Of a stretch of DNA of 6,480 nucleotides, positions 1 through 6,120 are shown in pieces (position 1 is the stretch's first letter; every line of letters begins with the position of its first letter). The DNA is from Bacillota bacterium (GTDB lineage Bacteria > Bacillota > Clostridia > Tissierellales > Sedimentibacteraceae): assembly GCA_029239575.1 (NCBI GenBank), contig JARBUP010000162.1, forward strand, positions 1-6,480. Direction: 5' to 3'. The position numbers and the translations under genes were made by a program. The notes under the pieces are model-generated. The model ran no database searches. It worked only from the letters and a program-made list of their open reading frames with translations, and was not told where the DNA came from.

Positions 1-42
1 TAATATACAGAAAATTAAACAAATCATAATCTATACTATAAG

Positions 43-77
43 TAGCAGGTATGCTTGTTATACAAACATACCTGCTA
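43..77 (-). terminator. Stem-loop after the amidohydrolase gene, possible terminator
   Basis: TAGCAGGTATG (43-53) is exactly complementary to CATACCTGCTA (67-77). After one mismatch (54/66), TTGT (55-58) pairs with ACAA (62-65) around a 3-nt loop, giving a 16-position stem with a single mismatch. It lies 95 nt past the stop codon of the last minus-strand gene, where an end-of-operon terminator would be expected. The minus-strand sequence after the stem is only moderately T-rich, with no clean U tract, and the plus-strand side also lacks one. The stem is clear; its role as a terminator is inferred. It could instead be an RNA-processing hairpin or a protein-binding palindrome. Confidence 0.45.
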
Positions 78-172
78 TAAATTTATCATAGAATGCTAAT
101 TACTATTTAAACTATCTCTAATTTTATTGGTTTATTAATGATTGCAGCTTAATAATATAACATTTTTAATCT

Positions 173-1672
173 TTATAATTCACCATATTTTATAATACCA
201 TTAACCCACACAGCTTTTATACCTGTTGGGTATTGCATTGGACTAAGATATGAATTTGTATCTCTTATTTTATCAGGTTCAAACAACACTAAGTCTGCTG
301 CCATACCTTCTCTTATTATTCCTCTATCCAATAGCCTCATCCTTTTAGCTGGTTCACTGGACATTTTCCTGATTGCCTCTTCAATTGTTATAATTTTCAT
401 TTTTTGAGCGTAGCTGTTTATAACCCTTGGGAAAGTACCAAATAGCCTTGGATGCGGAAAATCAGAAACCAAACCACCTGTACATATTCCTGTTAATGGA
501 TTTTTCATTAGTTTCTCTAAATCTTCATTGTCTATAGAAAAAAACAATCCTCTTATATCATATCCATAATTTTTTAGTAATGTTAAAACAACTTCTGCGG
601 CAGGTAATCCTATTTGATCCTTCACTTCTCTTAATCGTTTTCCTACTAATTTACTATCCTTGCAGGTAGTGATCATAATATTTTCATCACCACCAAATGA
701 TTCAATATTTTGATTTATAATTTTTATACAATCAAAATATAATTCATCATCATTTAATATTTCATCTACTGTTTTTGTTATGTTACCTAATAGAGTACTT
801 ATCAGCGAATACATCGCAACATAAGGATATACATCATATGTAATTTCTATACCATCTTCCCTATATTTCTCAATTTTTTCAATAGCATATCCAATTTTAC
901 CTCTATAGTTTATACCTATAGCTTTAAATTGACAAATATGCATTCTAACATTGCTTTCTCTTCCAATTCTTGCAATCATATCGATGGATTCTAACAATAA
1001 ATTCCTGTCGTCTTTTAAATATATCATTACTATCCCGTCATATTTTGATACTATTTTACATGCTGATATTATTTCATCTTCAGTAGCATAACAACTGGGT
1101 ATACTTTCAAAACTAAATGACATACCCTTAGCGCCTAATAAAAAGCATTCTTCGATAGTATTATTCATTTTCTCAATCTCATAACTATTTAAATTTCTAT
1201 TTTCTAACCCAGATATCGACATTCTTACTGTGCCATGCCCAACTAAACATTCAATTTTAGAACTATAATTTTTCTTAGTTACAGCTTTATTATATTTATT
1301 ATAATCACTCCAAACTGACTTTTTATCTATACTACCTGCGTAAAGTTTTATTTGATTGTAAATAATATTTTTAATTTCATTATTTGCCGGGTATAAAGAT
1401 AAACCGTCTTGTCCAATTATTTCAGTTGTTATTCCTTGTCTTATGGCATATTCCAATTTATTTTTTCGGAAAATTTCTAAATCTGAATGGCTGTGAGTAT
1501 CAATAAATCCCGGACAAATAGCCAGTCCTGTACCATCTATTGTAATAATACTATTTGTTTTGATTACACTTGATATTTTACATATTTTACTATCTTTTAA
1601 ATATACATTTGATACAAATGGCTTATTTCCCAATCCATCATATATAAGTATATTTTTTATCATTGTATACAT
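173..1672 (-). CDS. D-aminoacylase / N-acyl-D-amino-acid deacylase family amidohydrolase, with altered metal site
   Basis: This is a cytoplasmic amidohydrolase-superfamily protein of about 499 residues, a normal length for D-aminoacylases, which hydrolyse N-acyl-D-amino acids to the free D-amino acid. Visible family signatures are PGFIDTHSHSD (about 54-64, with the HxH metal pair), QGITTEIIGQDG (79-90), VGHGTVR (144-150), DVYPY (280-284), the SDF..HPR..GTFPR block (403-416), and the C-terminal GMAADLVLFEP and VNG motifs that rebuild the small beta-sandwich. By eye, three positions that normally bind the tight metal are changed: the Cys of GNCG is Asp89, the His of tHmRdE is Tyr218, and the His of SHLKA is Gln248. 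The protein may therefore bind metal differently, use another substrate, or be inactive. A TTG lies one codon upstream (1675), but ATG at 1672 is 7 nt from AGGAGG and is preferred. The gene follows the activator by 11 nt and is probably translationally coupled to it. The family call is firm; the substrate is unknown. Confidence 0.88.
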   Translation of the reverse strand: MYTMIKNILIYDGLGNKPFVSNVYLKDSKICKISSVIKTNSIITIDGTGLAICPGFIDTHSHSDLEIFRKNKLEYAIRQGITTEIIGQDGLSLYPANNEIKNIIYNQIKLYAGSIDKKSVWSDYNKYNKAVTKKNYSSKIECLVGHGTVRMSISGLENRNLNSYEIEKMNNTIEECFLLGAKGMSFSFESIPSCYATEDEIISACKIVSKYDGIVMIYLKDDRNLLLESIDMIARIGRESNVRMHICQFKAIGINYRGKIGYAIEKIEKYREDGIEITYDVYPYVAMYSLISTLLGNITKTVDEILNDDELYFDCIKIINQNIESFGGDENIMITTCKDSKLVGKRLREVKDQIGLPAAEVVLTLLKNYGYDIRGLFFSIDNEDLEKLMKNPLTGICTGGLVSDFPHPRLFGTFPRVINSYAQKMKIITIEEAIRKMSSEPAKRMRLLDRGIIREGMAADLVLFEPDKIRDTNSYLSPMQYPTGIKAVWVNGIIKYGEL

Positions 1673-1679
1673 CAAGCTA

Positions 1680-1685
1680 CCTCCT
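1680..1685 (-). promoter_or_regulatory. Ribosome-binding site overlapping the upstream stop codon
   Basis: On the minus strand the sequence reads TAGGAGG. The TAG is the stop codon of the activator (1686-1684), and AGGAGG (1685-1680) is a consensus Shine-Dalgarno site. It sits 7 nt before ATG 1672, 4 nt before TTG 1675 and 16 nt before the next ATG (1663), so it favours 1672 as the start. The overlap suggests that ribosomes finishing the activator help start the amidohydrolase. Confidence 0.8.
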
Positions 1686-3489
1686 AATATTTTTTATATG
1701 TATGTTCCTCTATTCTTTTTAATTTCCTATATAACGTGCTTAAACTTATATCTAATTTATTTGCTATAATCTTTTTAGATTCTGTACTATCCCCATAAAT
1801 AGCTAAAAGTTCTTTTAAACTATTTTTTTCTATTTCATCTATTGCTTCGTGCAAATTATTTTGATATGTAGACGTATATAAAACTTTATTTTCTCTAAAA
1901 TTAACTATGTCAGGAGGTAAACTGCTTGTTTTTATAAATTCTGTAATTTCCATATTAACTGCATATTCTATAGCATTTTCAAGTTCTCTAACATTGCCCG
2001 GCCAGCTATAATTATTTAATATAAATAATGTATCAGGTAAAAAACCCTTAATATCCTTTAACAATAATTCACTGTACTTCTCTAAAAAATATTTTGACAA
2101 GATTGAAATATCATTTTTTCTTTCCCTAAGTGTAGGTATATGTACGGGTATAACATTTAATCTGTAATATAAATCCTCTCGAAATAATTTTTCTGAGATA
2201 AGCATTTTTAAATCTTTGTTGGTAGCAGCTAATACTCTAATATCTATATCTATAGTTTTAGTATCTCCGAGTCTTTCTATTTTTCGTTCTTGAAGCACTC
2301 TTAATAACTTAGCTTGAAGATTCAACGGCATATCACCTATTTCGTCTAAAAATATTGTTCCTTTATTAGCAAGTTCAAACTTTCCCATTTTTCCATTGTA
2401 ATTTGCACTGGTAAATGCTCCTTTAGAATAACCAAATAGTTCGCTTTCTAATAAATTATCAGGTATTGCAGAACAGTTTATTGCAATAAACTGTTCTGTA
2501 CTTCTATTACTTTCATAATGGATGGCTTTTGCAAAAAGTTCCTTGCCTGTACCACTTTCTCCTGTTATTAATACTGTTGAGTTAGAATTAGATATTTTCT
2601 TGATTAATTCCTTAACATGGTTTAATTCTATACTTTGTCCATGAATATTATTAAATGAATATTTTACATTATTTTCAACTATTTTATTAATTTTTTTGCT
2701 TTTTTTATTATTTTGGAAAAAGCATATAATTTTCTGTAACTTTTCATTTTGTACTATAGGCTGAATTGACAAAATTAATTCTTTATTTGAACTCTTATTG
2801 ATTTTAAAAACTGCTTTAACAGTTTGGTAGCTCGCACCTCCTGATATTGCCTTTTCAATTAATTCGCATGAGAGTTTCTCTGTATATTGCTTTTTCAATA
2901 TACTGTTTGCAGATATATTTAATATCAGTTCAGCATTTCTATTAAACTCCATAACAACCCCATAACAGTCAATCGACATTATACCATATGGGTAAGATTC
3001 TATAATTGTATTAAGATTATTGGAAAGCATCAAATTTTCATCCGATTTTAATTCATTTTCTACTTTAGTAGATATTAAATCTGCCATTCTAACCAAAAAA
3101 TTTGTATAGTTTTCTAAATTATTTATTAGTTTAGTTTTTTCTCTATCGGTCATGGCTATTAATGCCATACCACCAATAACATCTTCCCCAATTTTAATTG
3201 GAACTAACAACGTCGCCTTTTCTTTGCAAATGTCTCTTTCCAAACATCCTTCGCAATACTTAGTTTTACCTGGTTCTTTTATAAAACATATTTCTTTGAA
3301 ATTAATTACTCTTTCAAAAACATATCCCGCTGGAAGATGTTTGTATATGTTATTTGCATATATTCCAGTTCCTGCGATGCGCCTTATTTTTTCATCAACA
3401 ATTGTTACATCCATATTTATAACAGAATTTATGATATAAACAGTTTGTTGAGCAAATGCCTGTAGTTTTCCAGTAAAAAAATATTGCAT
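1684..3489 (-). CDS. Sigma-54-dependent transcriptional activator (Cys/GAF-like sensor, PAS, AAA+, Fis HTH)
   Basis: This 601-residue bacterial enhancer-binding protein would remodel sigma-54 RNA polymerase at a -24/-12 promoter using ATP. Domains in order: a GAF-like sensor (about 1-145) with cysteines at 68, 79, 82 and 88 and a FLVRMADLISTKV segment seen in clostridial activators; a PAS-like domain (about 155-262); a Lys/Asn-rich linker; an AAA+ domain (about 280-510); and a Fis-type helix-turn-helix (about 550-595, with the recognition region near SLSTLYRKLKR). ATPase motifs are Walker A GESGTGKE (310-317), the sigma-54 loop GAFTSA (357-362; the usual form is GAFTGA), Walker B IFLDEIGD (379-386), sensor I AATN (421-424), candidate arginine fingers R437 and R443, and WPGNVREL (496-503). 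There is no receiver domain, so control is probably by direct ligand or redox sensing. The start is ATG 3489 with AGGAGG 5 nt upstream. It is likely the local regulator of the neighbouring catabolic genes (inference). The family call is very secure; the ligand is unknown. Confidence 0.96.
   Translation of the reverse strand: MQYFFTGKLQAFAQQTVYIINSVINMDVTIVDEKIRRIAGTGIYANNIYKHLPAGYVFERVINFKEICFIKEPGKTKYCEGCLERDICKEKATLLVPIKIGEDVIGGMALIAMTDREKTKLINNLENYTNFLVRMADLISTKVENELKSDENLMLSNNLNTIIESYPYGIMSIDCYGVVMEFNRNAELILNISANSILKKQYTEKLSCELIEKAISGGASYQTVKAVFKINKSSNKELILSIQPIVQNEKLQKIICFFQNNKKSKKINKIVENNVKYSFNNIHGQSIELNHVKELIKKISNSNSTVLITGESGTGKELFAKAIHYESNRSTEQFIAINCSAIPDNLLESELFGYSKGAFTSANYNGKMGKFELANKGTIFLDEIGDMPLNLQAKLLRVLQERKIERLGDTKTIDIDIRVLAATNKDLKMLISEKLFREDLYYRLNVIPVHIPTLRERKNDISILSKYFLEKYSELLLKDIKGFLPDTLFILNNYSWPGNVRELENAIEYAVNMEITEFIKTSSLPPDIVNFRENKVLYTSTYQNNLHEAIDEIEKNSLKELLAIYGDSTESKKIIANKLDISLSTLYRKLKRIEEHTYKKY
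2469..2498. repeat. Exact 30-bp palindrome inside the activator gene
   Basis: CAGAACAGTTTATTG (2469-2483) is followed directly by its exact reverse complement (2484-2498), with no spacer. It lies in the conserved strand after Walker A of the AAA+ domain and encodes TEQFIAINCS (residues 331-340). The symmetry is directly visible; any function, such as an operator or an RNA hairpin, is unproven. Confidence 0.9.
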
Positions 3490-3512
3490 TGGATCCTCCT
3501 AAAAAAGAATGT

Positions 3513-3527
3513 TTATAATGCTTATAA
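3513..3527. repeat. Small TTATAA palindrome pair before the activator gene
   Basis: TTATAA (3513-3518) and TTATAA (3522-3527) flank a 3-nt centre, forming a 15-bp dyad 24 nt upstream of the activator's start and overlapping the candidate -10 region. It could be an autoregulatory operator, but AT-only dyads are common in such DNA and no experiment or comparison supports this. Confidence 0.25.
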
Positions 3528-3552
3528 TTATTTTAATATTATTTTATCACAA
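3524..3552 (-). promoter_or_regulatory. Candidate sigma-A promoter of the activator gene
   Basis: On the minus strand, TTGTGA (3552-3547) and AATTAT (3529-3524) are separated by 17 nt, each matching 4 of 6 bases of the -35 and -10 consensus. This would start the transcript about 25 nt before the activator's ATG, leaving room for the AGGAGG site. A second option is a perfect TATAAT at 3581-3576, but it has no good -35 box. The background is very AT-rich, so either match could be chance. Confidence 0.3.
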
Positions 3553-3706
3553 CTTTAATTCATTTTAAACAATTCATTATATAAAGTCTCTTACTTGAAC
3601 CCATGATTTTGTTTCATAAGATTTTTCTATAGTAGTAATCTACAGTCCATTTTCCAACACTAAAATTCCTATCTCCTCATTATTTATAATTAACTTCCAC
3701 CTCAAA

Positions 3707-4822
3707 TTATTTTAAATTTTCTGGATTTAAACATTTTAATTCATCAATTACAAATATTCCGTCTTTTCTGATTAAAATATCATCAAACCAGATTTCCCCT
3801 CCTCCATATTCTTGAGTATGTATTTGTATCAAATCCCAATGTATGGCTGATTTATTTCCATTATTACTTGCGGTATACGCATTTCCTGGTGTTAAATGTA
3901 GGCTTCCAGACATTTTTTCATCAAATAATGTATTTGTTATTGGTTTTTTAATGCATGGATTTATTCCTATAGCAAATTCACCTAAATATCTTGAATTTGA
4001 ATCTGTGTCTAAAACTTCATTAATTTTACTATTATTATTTCCTGTTGCTTTAATAATTTTACCATCTTTAAACTCAAATCTGACATTTTCATATACAAAA
4101 CCCAAATATTCACATGGTGCATTATATGTTATATACCCATTAGCTGAGTCAACAACTGGTGCTGCATATACTTCACCATCAGGCATATTTCTTTTTCCAA
4201 AACATTTTACAGCCGGATATCCTTTTATTGAAAAACTAATATCTGTATCTTTAGCAACAATTCTAACTTTATCAGTTTTATTCATAAATTTCACTAATTC
4301 ATCCATTGCATATCCCATTTTATCGTATTCAAGTCCGCACACATTGAGATAGAACTCCTCGAAAGCTTCAGTACTCATTCCTGCTTTTTGAGCAAAAGAT
4401 GGAGAAGGATATCCCATTACGCACCATTTTGTATTTGGCACCCTACGATCTATATGAACAGGTTTCATATAATATTTTTGATATAGTTCCATTTTATCTG
4501 AAGGTATATCGTTGAATTCAAAGTCATTATATGATCCTCTAATTGCTATATAAGCATCCATTTTATCCATTCTTTCAGCTTCAAATCCTGCATTTATTTT
4601 TAATTGTTCCTCAGTACAATTCATTAAAAGACTTCTTATCATCTGATTAGACTTAATGGTAAGAAACACATTGCATCCAATTTTTTGAGCTTCCTGTATA
4701 AGAGCACATGCTAATTCATTCCCACCGTCGAACATTTCTATTAAAAGATTTTCTCCCTTTTGAAGTGTTATTGAATGGCTTATCAACTTTTTAGCCATAA
4801 TATCGATTTTTTGTTTATCCAT
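3707..4822 (-). CDS. M29-family metallo-aminopeptidase (AmpS/AmpII-like)
   Basis: This 371-residue cytoplasmic aminopeptidase of peptidase family M29 would remove N-terminal residues from peptides using a two-metal site. Candidate metal and catalytic residues are in place: E217 in NMPDGE (212-217), E282 in LGEFAIG (280-286), H309 in SLHLTPGNAY (307-316) with Y316, and H328/D330 in AIHWDLI (326-332). The segment FAQKAGMSTEAFEEFY (143-158) also fits the family. It is about 30-40 residues shorter than classic AmpS proteins, with all motifs kept, so it looks like a compact intact member. The start is ATG 4822, with GAAGGA about 6 nt upstream. The gene stands alone between a hairpin-ended unit upstream and a 217-bp spacer downstream, so it probably has its own promoter, although no convincing -35/-10 pair was found. 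The likely role is release of amino acids from imported peptides. Metal and substrate preference cannot be read from sequence. Confidence 0.93.
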   Translation of the reverse strand: MDKQKIDIMAKKLISHSITLQKGENLLIEMFDGGNELACALIQEAQKIGCNVFLTIKSNQMIRSLLMNCTEEQLKINAGFEAERMDKMDAYIAIRGSYNDFEFNDIPSDKMELYQKYYMKPVHIDRRVPNTKWCVMGYPSPSFAQKAGMSTEAFEEFYLNVCGLEYDKMGYAMDELVKFMNKTDKVRIVAKDTDISFSIKGYPAVKCFGKRNMPDGEVYAAPVVDSANGYITYNAPCEYLGFVYENVRFEFKDGKIIKATGNNNSKINEVLDTDSNSRYLGEFAIGINPCIKKPITNTLFDEKMSGSLHLTPGNAYTASNNGNKSAIHWDLIQIHTQEYGGGEIWFDDILIRKDGIFVIDELKCLNPENLK

Positions 4823-4862
4823 CTTTGATCCTTCTTTCTATATTTTAACAGTTTTATTGATA

Positions 4863-4877
4863 CTAATAACTTATTAG
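4863..4877. promoter_or_regulatory. Operator-like palindrome upstream of the aminopeptidase gene
   Basis: CTAATAA (4863-4869) and TTATTAG (4871-4877) are exact inverted repeats around one base. Adding GAT (4859-4861) and ATC (4878-4880) extends the dyad across a one-base bulge. It lies 41-55 nt before the aminopeptidase start codon, a usual place for a repressor or activator site. Its function is inferred from position and symmetry alone. Confidence 0.3.
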
Positions 4878-4926
4878 ATCTCCCATTAACCCTAAAGCGG
4901 TTTTTTTTTTAATTTTTTATTTTGCG

Positions 4927-4949
4927 TATTTAAATTTAAAATTTAAATA
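4927..4949. repeat. AT-only 23-bp palindrome in the spacer before the aminopeptidase gene
   Basis: TATTTAAATTT (4927-4937) and AAATTTAAATA (4939-4949) are exact inverted repeats around a single base. The element is built entirely from A and T, lies 105-127 nt upstream of the aminopeptidase start, and is separated from it by a run of ten T (4901-4910, A10 on the coding strand). It may be bent or easily melted DNA, an UP-like element, or a protein site. In such AT-rich DNA it could also be chance. Confidence 0.35.
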
Positions 4950-4951
4950 TT

Positions 4952-4992
4952 AAACATAATCTATCACTAAATTAATGTGATAGATTATGTTT
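4952..4992 (-). terminator. Strong stem-loop ending the KPR-like gene pair
   Basis: AAACATAATCTATCAC (4952-4967) is exactly complementary to 4977-4992, giving a 16-bp perfect stem with a 9-nt loop, 22 nt after the stop codon of the KPR-like gene. On the minus strand the 3' arm ends in TTT and is followed by AATATTTAAATTTT. On the plus strand the stem is followed directly by further T residues. It therefore fits a Rho-independent terminator for the minus-strand unit and could work in both directions. Confidence 0.7.
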
Positions 4993-5014
4993 TTTAAGCC
5001 ATTTTTAATATTAC

Positions 5015-6094
5015 TTAAGGTAGCTCTACTCCAAGTTTTTTAATTAAATCTTCGAGTTCTTCTACATTATGCCATCCTAATTCCCGTTTTCCATCCTCTA
5101 TTTCATATATAATACTAACCAATTTTTCATTTAAAGGAACCTTGACTCCCAACCTATGTGCATCTTCAATTAATGCACCTGTTAAATGAGAAGTTTCTGA
5201 TTTGCGTTTTCTAAAGCAAATATCCCAACTTATTCCCGAACCTTTTTTTACAAATTTATGTTTACCTGCAGCTTCTACAGTTTTGTTAGCTTGTAGTATA
5301 GAAACCGCCTGATTCATTTTATTTAACATTCTTTGAGTATCTTCTTTAGTTTTCACGCGATATACATCAGGTTCAAAAAAGTCTCCTTCTTTTGGAATTT
5401 CGATGCCTTCTGCATCAGCAACTTCTAAAGCTTCTCTAACACATGCACCTGCTACCCTTTGTCCTCTTTCAGTATTTAATACTCTGCCTTCGGCTGGATC
5501 TGTTAGGCTGTTAACAATTACTTGTGATGAATACACTTGTTTTGCCCATATTCTACCCATTATGTTGCTATATACATAACTTTTAGTATTAAATTCTAAC
5601 AATCGACCTGCTTCTTTAGCTCGATCAGTAATCTCATTATTTAACTCACCTACATAAACAGGACCTTCGTGAACATATTCTAAATGTCCCGGCTCTATAT
5701 ACGCTCCGCCATAATCAGGCAATGCACCCATTGTTCTGTTTTGTCCCACAATAGCTGCAATTTTAGGTTCATTCATGCCGTTTTGCAAACTTACTATTAC
5801 AGATTCATCTGTCAGCCATTTATATATAGAGTGAACTGCTTCCTCTGTGTGTTGTGATTTGCATGCTATAAAAACCATGCCCAATGTTTCATTAAGTTCA
5901 TCTGGAGTTACTGCCAATTGTGGTCCTACTCCAAAATCACCTCTACATCCATCCACTTTTATACCATTTTCTCTAATTGCTCTTACATGATCAATATTTT
6001 TATCAATAAACAATACTTCTACACCATGTAAAGCCATATATACTCCTGCAATTCCTCCAATGGCACCTGCTCCTAAAATAGCTATTTTACTCAT
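5015..6094 (-). CDS. Ketopantoate reductase (ApbA/PanE) family 2-hydroxyacid dehydrogenase
   Basis: This 359-residue cytoplasmic NAD(P)-dependent oxidoreductase belongs to the superfamily that reduces 2-keto acids to D-2-hydroxy acids; ketopantoate to pantoate is the type reaction. The N-terminal Rossmann fold begins with GAGAIG (8-13). ACKSQ supplies the family Lys79, SLQNG the family Asn105, and IWAK the candidate catalytic Lys185. The helix after Lys185 (QVYSSQVIVNSLTDP) differs from the N..(I)NPLT pattern of true PanE. Asp31 follows the second strand, which may favour NADH over NADPH. The C-terminal helical domain contains KGSGISWD (284-291) and RKRKSE (295-300), matching the family's substrate-binding Ser and Glu, then GKRELGWHNVEE (335-346). 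The protein is longer than E. coli PanE (about 300). The start is ATG 6094, with AAGGAGG 5 nt upstream. It follows a paralogue by 26 nt and ends at a strong hairpin. It is probably not a biosynthetic PanE; a catabolic D-hydroxyacid dehydrogenase is more likely, substrate unknown. Confidence 0.9.
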   Translation of the reverse strand: MSKIAILGAGAIGGIAGVYMALHGVEVLFIDKNIDHVRAIRENGIKVDGCRGDFGVGPQLAVTPDELNETLGMVFIACKSQHTEEAVHSIYKWLTDESVIVSLQNGMNEPKIAAIVGQNRTMGALPDYGGAYIEPGHLEYVHEGPVYVGELNNEITDRAKEAGRLLEFNTKSYVYSNIMGRIWAKQVYSSQVIVNSLTDPAEGRVLNTERGQRVAGACVREALEVADAEGIEIPKEGDFFEPDVYRVKTKEDTQRMLNKMNQAVSILQANKTVEAAGKHKFVKKGSGISWDICFRKRKSETSHLTGALIEDAHRLGVKVPLNEKLVSIIYEIEDGKRELGWHNVEELEDLIKKLGVELP

Positions 6095-6120
6095 ATTTGC
6101 CTCCTTGTTACTTATTATAT

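Noticed and set aside
3616..3653. Leu-rich leader peptide (ATGGACTGT..., MDCRLLL stop) upstream of the activator gene
   Set aside because: It is only seven codons, with no good ribosome site at the right distance, and no competing terminator/antiterminator stems were found downstream. Attenuation is not supported.
3649..3663. TGGAAAATGGACTGT as a sigma-54 -24/-12 promoter
   Set aside because: The GG is present but the -12 element reads GT instead of the near-invariant GC, and the flanking consensus is weak.
3565..3682. Possible decayed gene relic on the minus strand between the aminopeptidase and activator genes
   Set aside because: One frame reads GDRNFSVGKWTVDYYYRKIL then a stop, and a shifted frame reads YETKSWVQVRDFI then a stop. 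They look faintly protein-like, but each is short, needs a frameshift to join, matches no family I recognise, and open stretches of this length are not rare by chance. A translated database search with a hit spanning both pieces would revive the idea.
3843..4352. 169-codon open frame on the plus strand opposite the aminopeptidase gene
   Set aside because: It lies wholly inside a strongly supported minus-strand gene, has a composition typical of antisense translation, shows no recognisable domain and has no convincing ribosome site. It is a shadow frame, as are the smaller plus-strand frames at 1560-1769, 3152-3439 and 6173-6367.
4842..4869. TTATTA-16-TAAAAT as a promoter for the aminopeptidase gene
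   Set aside because: The -35 match is poor (3 of 6), and the predicted start of transcription would fall at the ribosome site itself, leaving essentially no leader.
4888..4910. Plus-strand terminator: AACC/GGTT stem followed by ten T
   Set aside because: The stem has only four pairs around a 7-nt loop, and there is no plus-strand gene upstream for it to end. The T run alone does not make a terminator.
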